10,806 nt of DNA from Alphaproteobacteria bacterium (GTDB lineage: Bacteria > Pseudomonadota > Alphaproteobacteria > Caulobacterales > Caulobacteraceae), in the NCBI GenBank assembly GCA_018895795.1, contig JAHINZ010000359.1, positions 1 to 10,806 on the forward strand. Reading direction: 5' to 3'. A program made the position numbers and the translations under genes. The notes beneath the pieces were generated by a model. The model saw nothing but the letters and a program-made list of their open reading frames with translations, did no database searches and was not told where the DNA came from. This document shows, piece after piece, positions 8,186-10,806 of this stretch (positions are counted from its first letter, which is position 1; every line of letters starts with the position of its first letter).

Positions 8186-9193
8186 CTACTCGGCCGCGAA
8201 GGCCAGGTGGTGGCCCGAAGTCAGCGCCGTCTTGGCGGCCAGCTCACCCTTGGCTTGCTCGTACTCTTGCGAGAGCTTGGCGACGAGTTCGCCGGCGCTG
8301 AGCACCGCGTCGATGGCCCCGATGCCCTGGCCGCAGCCCCAGATGTCACGCCAGGCCTTGGCTTCCTGGTTGCCGCCCGACCCGAAATTCATCGCTGACG
8401 GGTCGCTGACGGGCAGGTTCTCCGGGTCCATGCCCGCCTTGACCACCGACGGCCGCAGATAGTTGCCGTGCACGCCGGTGAACAGGTTGGAATAGAGGAT
8501 GTCGTCGGCGTGGCTGTCGACGATCATCTCCTTGTAGGCCTGGGCCGCATTGGCTTCGGTCGTGGCGATGAAGGCCGAGCCGATATAGGCCAGATCGGCG
8601 CCCATGGCCTGGGCGGCCAGGATCGAGCGGCCCGAGGCGATCGAGCCCGACAGGGCCACCGGACCGTCGAACCACTGGCGGATTTCCTGGATCAGGGCGA
8701 ACGGCGAAAGCGTGCCGGCGTGACCGCCCGCGCCGGCCGCGACCGGAATCAGGCCGTCGGCCCCCTTCTCGATCGCCTTGTGGGCGTGCTTGTCGTTGAT
8801 GACGTCATGCATCGTGATGCCGCCATAGGAATGGATCGCGGCGTTGAGGTCCTCGCGCGCACCCAGCGAGGTGATCACGATCGGCGCCTTGTGCTTCACG
8901 CACATCTCGATGTCTTCCTCGAGCCGGTTATTGGTCCGGTGGACGATCTGGTTGACCGCGAATGGGGCCGAGGGCGCGTCGGGATTGGCGCGGTCGTAAG
9001 CGGCCAGCTCCTCGGTTATGCGGTGCAGCCACTCGTCCAGCTGCGAGATGGGCCGGGCGTTCAGCGACGGGAACGAGCCGACGATCCCGGCCTTGCACTG
9101 GGCGATCACCAGGTCTGGATTGCTGATGATGAACAGCGGCGAGGCGATGACCGGCAGGCGAAGGCGGTCACGCAGGATCGGCGGCAAGGCCAT
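8186..9193 (-). CDS. Nitronate monooxygenase (2-nitropropane dioxygenase family)
   Basis: FMN-dependent cytosolic TIM-barrel enzyme that oxidises alkyl nitronates such as propionate-3-nitronate, a natural poison of succinate dehydrogenase. At 335 residues it is of normal length. Family features: RLPVIASPLFIISNPDLV at the N-terminus (12-29), the VAAGAGGHAG motif (151-160) with the expected catalytic His158, LSGSIASGRSILAAQAMGAD (181-200) and AYIGSAFIATTEA (202-214) for FMN phosphate binding. ATG 9193 opens at the first conserved residues and has GGGAG 10 nt upstream. The gene is divergent from the methylmalonyl-CoA mutase subunit, with 157 bp between. The exact substrate is not certain: the family also contains enoyl reductase-like FabK proteins, but the AGGHAG motif and length favour a nitronate monooxygenase. 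Confidence 0.9.
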   Translation of the reverse strand: MALPPILRDRLRLPVIASPLFIISNPDLVIAQCKAGIVGSFPSLNARPISQLDEWLHRITEELAAYDRANPDAPSAPFAVNQIVHRTNNRLEEDIEMCVKHKAPIVITSLGAREDLNAAIHSYGGITMHDVINDKHAHKAIEKGADGLIPVAAGAGGHAGTLSPFALIQEIRQWFDGPVALSGSIASGRSILAAQAMGADLAYIGSAFIATTEANAAQAYKEMIVDSHADDILYSNLFTGVHGNYLRPSVVKAGMDPENLPVSDPSAMNFGSGGNQEAKAWRDIWGCGQGIGAIDAVLSAGELVAKLSQEYEQAKGELAAKTALTSGHHLAFAAE

Positions 9194-9350
9194 GGAAAGT
9201 CGGCTCCCTCAGGGCGGCGTTCAGCGCCGCGCATGTAAACGGCGTTAGCTTAAACGCGCGTTCGTATCCGGCGCAAGGCTTGACGGCCGTAAGGGCACGG
9301 GCGCATCACCGTCGAAAATCAAAAATGCTGCACCGCAGGAGAGAGACGTC
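9194..9350. other. Divergent intergenic region, nitronate monooxygenase and mutA
   Basis: This 157-bp gap must hold promoters for both flanking genes. A perfect 6-bp stem GCGGCG-ttcag-CGCCGC (9214-9230) lies in the leader of the monooxygenase gene. A TTGACGG (9280-9286) could be a -35 element for mutA, but I see no convincing -10 at the right distance. A strong Shine-Dalgarno AGGAG (9337-9341) serves the TTG start of mutA. No cobalamin riboswitch fits in this space and none was seen. Confidence 0.5.
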
Positions 9351-10806
9351 TTGACCCAGGCCCTGAAGCCTTTGGCCGATGATTTCCCGGCCCAGGACGA
9401 CGCGACGGTCCGGGCTCGCTGGTCGGCGCTGGTCGAGAAGACCCTGAAGGGCCAGAGCTTTGACGAGGCGCTGACCGTCAAGACGCCCGACGGCCTGACG
9501 ATCCAGCCGCTCTACACCGCCGCGGACGGCGTCGCCGTCGCTCGCGACCTGCGCCCGCGCGACGCCGACCGCCCCTGGGACCTGCGCATGCGCGCCGCCC
9601 ATCCCGATCCCGCCCGCGCGGCGCGCGACATCCTGGTCGACCTGGAAAACGGCGCGGCCTCGGTGCTGCTGGCCATCGATCCTGCGGGCGTGACCGGCGT
9701 GGCGATCGGCTCGGCCGACGACATGGCCCAGGCGCTGGACAAGGTGCTGATCGACCTGGCGCCCGTCGCCCTGGACGCCGGTTATCTGGGCCCCAAGGCC
9801 GCCGACTGGCTGGGCGCCGTGGCCAAGGCCGCGCCCAATGCGCCAATGGCCTTTCACATGGATCCGCTCACGGCCTTCGCCCAGAGCGGCGTCAGCCCCG
9901 GGCCGATCGAGAGCCACGTCTTCAACGCCGCCACGGTCGGGGCCCGCCTGGCGACCACCTACGCCAAGGCCAGCCTGGTCCTGGCCAGCGGCCGCGCCGC
10001 GCACGAGACCGGCGGTTCGAATGTCGACGAACTGGCGCTGATGACCGCCAGCGCCCTGGCCTACGCCAAGGCCCTGGTGCGCTCTGGCCTGTCGATGGAC
10101 GAGGCGTTCGGGCGCATCGTGCTGGGCGTCAGCCTGGACGGCGACTATTTCACCGGCGTCGCCAAGGTCCGCGCCGCGCGGGCCCTGTGGGCGCGGCTGG
10201 CCCAGGCCTGCGGTGCCAGCGCTCCGGCCAGCGTCGAGGCCCGCTCCTCAGGCCGCATGCTGACCACGAAGGACGCCTGGACCAACCTGCTGCGCCTGAC
10301 CTCGGCCGGATTCGCCGGCGCGGTGGGCGGAGCGGACGTCATGGTGCTAGGCGCCTTCACCGACGCCATCGGCCTGCCGACCACCTTCGCCCGCCGCCAG
10401 GCCCGCAACACCCAGCTGGTGCTGATGGAAGAGAGCCATCTGGGCCGGGTCGCCGATCCGGCGGGCGGGTCCTGGTATCTGGACAGCCTGACCGATCAGA
10501 TGGCCCACGCGGCCTGGAAGGCCTTCCAGGCCATCGAGGCGGCCGGCGGGGTGATCAAAGCCCTGGAGTCCGGTCAGATCGCGGACGCCGTGGCCGTCAG
10601 CCGCGCCGGACAGGAGGCCGCCTTCGCCGACAAGAGCCGCAAGATCCTGGGCGTCACCGTCTTCCCCAACGCCGACGACAAGGCCGCCGAGATTGAAAGC
10701 GTCGATCCGTCGGCCTTCGCGGTGGGAGGACCAGACCCGCGCCTGCCGGGCCCCGACAGCCACTGCCCGCCCCTGCCCCCCCTGAGCCGGGGTGATCCCC
10801 TTCGCC
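9351..10806 (+). CDS. mutA: Methylmalonyl-CoA mutase small (beta) subunit, 3'-truncated by window
   Basis: 485 codons are visible and the frame is still open at the right edge. Methylmalonyl-CoA mutase interconverts (R)-methylmalonyl-CoA and succinyl-CoA in propionate and odd-chain/branched-chain catabolism; the small subunit partners the catalytic B12-binding MutB. Family landmarks in order: TPDGLTIQPLYTAAD (45-59), RPWDLRMRAAHPDP (74-87), a barrel core with HVFNAATVGARLATTYAKA (189-207), AHETGGSNVDELAL (217-230), TNLLRLTSAGFAGAVGGAD (311-329) and RNTQLVLMEESHLGRVADP (352-370). No cobalamin-binding DxHxxG is present in the visible part, as expected for this subunit or for a partial protein. 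The start is TTG 9351, with AGGAG and 9 nt to the start; the nearby ATG 9325 is in another frame, and no in-frame ATG exists between the upstream stop (9246) and 9351. A downstream mutB is likely but outside the window. Confidence 0.93.
   Translation, partial: MTQALKPLADDFPAQDDATVRARWSALVEKTLKGQSFDEALTVKTPDGLTIQPLYTAADGVAVARDLRPRDADRPWDLRMRAAHPDPARAARDILVDLENGAASVLLAIDPAGVTGVAIGSADDMAQALDKVLIDLAPVALDAGYLGPKAADWLGAVAKAAPNAPMAFHMDPLTAFAQSGVSPGPIESHVFNAATVGARLATTYAKASLVLASGRAAHETGGSNVDELALMTASALAYAKALVRSGLSMDEAFGRIVLGVSLDGDYFTGVAKVRAARALWARLAQACGASAPASVEARSSGRMLTTKDAWTNLLRLTSAGFAGAVGGADVMVLGAFTDAIGLPTTFARRQARNTQLVLMEESHLGRVADPAGGSWYLDSLTDQMAHAAWKAFQAIEAAGGVIKALESGQIADAVAVSRAGQEAAFADKSRKILGVTVFPNADDKAAEIESVDPSAFAVGGPDPRLPGPDSHCPPLPPLSRGDPLR

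Noticed and set aside
8468..9238. A 256-codon plus-strand frame over the nitronate monooxygenase
   Set aside because: Shadow of the recognised gene on the other strand.
9280..9308. Possible mutA promoter with TTGACG as -35
   Set aside because: No acceptable -10 sequence at 15-19 bp; kept only as a remark in the intergenic entry.
9194..9350. Possible cobalamin riboswitch upstream of the B12-enzyme subunit gene
   Set aside because: The space is too short for a full aptamer plus platform, and no B12-box-like sequence was seen.
9306..10004. A 232-codon minus-strand frame opposite mutA
   Set aside because: The plus strand encodes unmistakable methylmalonyl-CoA mutase motifs without interruption; the minus frame is a shadow.
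10740..10806. Possible frameshift at the C-rich end of mutA
   Set aside because: The proline-rich tail after DSHCPPL departs from my expectation, but the frame stays open to the edge and the true C-terminus is outside the window, so nothing can be concluded.

Overview
This is a very GC-rich chromosomal window. Its codon use, its GDT1, DUF2793 and MutA protein types, and its compound GC-rich intergenic palindromes all suggest an alphaproteobacterium of the Caulobacter/Phenylobacterium group. That placement is inferred from sequence style and has not been checked by search. No insertion sequence, CRISPR array, tRNA or rRNA was seen.

Left region (1-2168): a molybdate locus. The left edge holds the first 19 codons of a minus-strand gene that looks like the regulator ModE. 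Upstream of it, on the same strand, is a small secreted protein of unknown function. Divergent from both is modAB, the binding protein and permease of the molybdate ABC transporter. The 89-bp divergent gap carries a near-perfect palindrome with ModE-operator geometry, only 10 bp from the start codon of the unknown secreted protein. The ATPase gene modC is not in the window.

Middle region (2170-7209): a minus-strand operon. A sigma-70-type promoter leads straight into an RNA that carries the hallmarks of the yybP-ykoY manganese riboswitch. It is followed by a GDT1/UPF0016 (MneA-type) Mn exporter, a full-length fused 5-oxoprolinase and a low-molecular-weight protein tyrosine phosphatase. The last two genes overlap as TGATG. 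A compound inverted repeat lies between this operon and modB and supplies the last codons of the phosphatase.

Right region (7211-10806): a second compound palindrome, an orphan DUF2793 protein of the type linked to phage or gene-transfer-agent fibres, and a nitronate monooxygenase, the two genes being on the minus strand. Divergent from the monooxygenase is the small subunit of methylmalonyl-CoA mutase (TTG start), which runs off the right edge.

The two most interesting points are regulatory. One is a ModE-type site that appears to control a secreted protein of unknown function together with molybdate uptake. The other is a manganese riboswitch placed ahead of an operon that couples Mn export to glutathione-cycle 5-oxoproline recycling and a tyrosine phosphatase.
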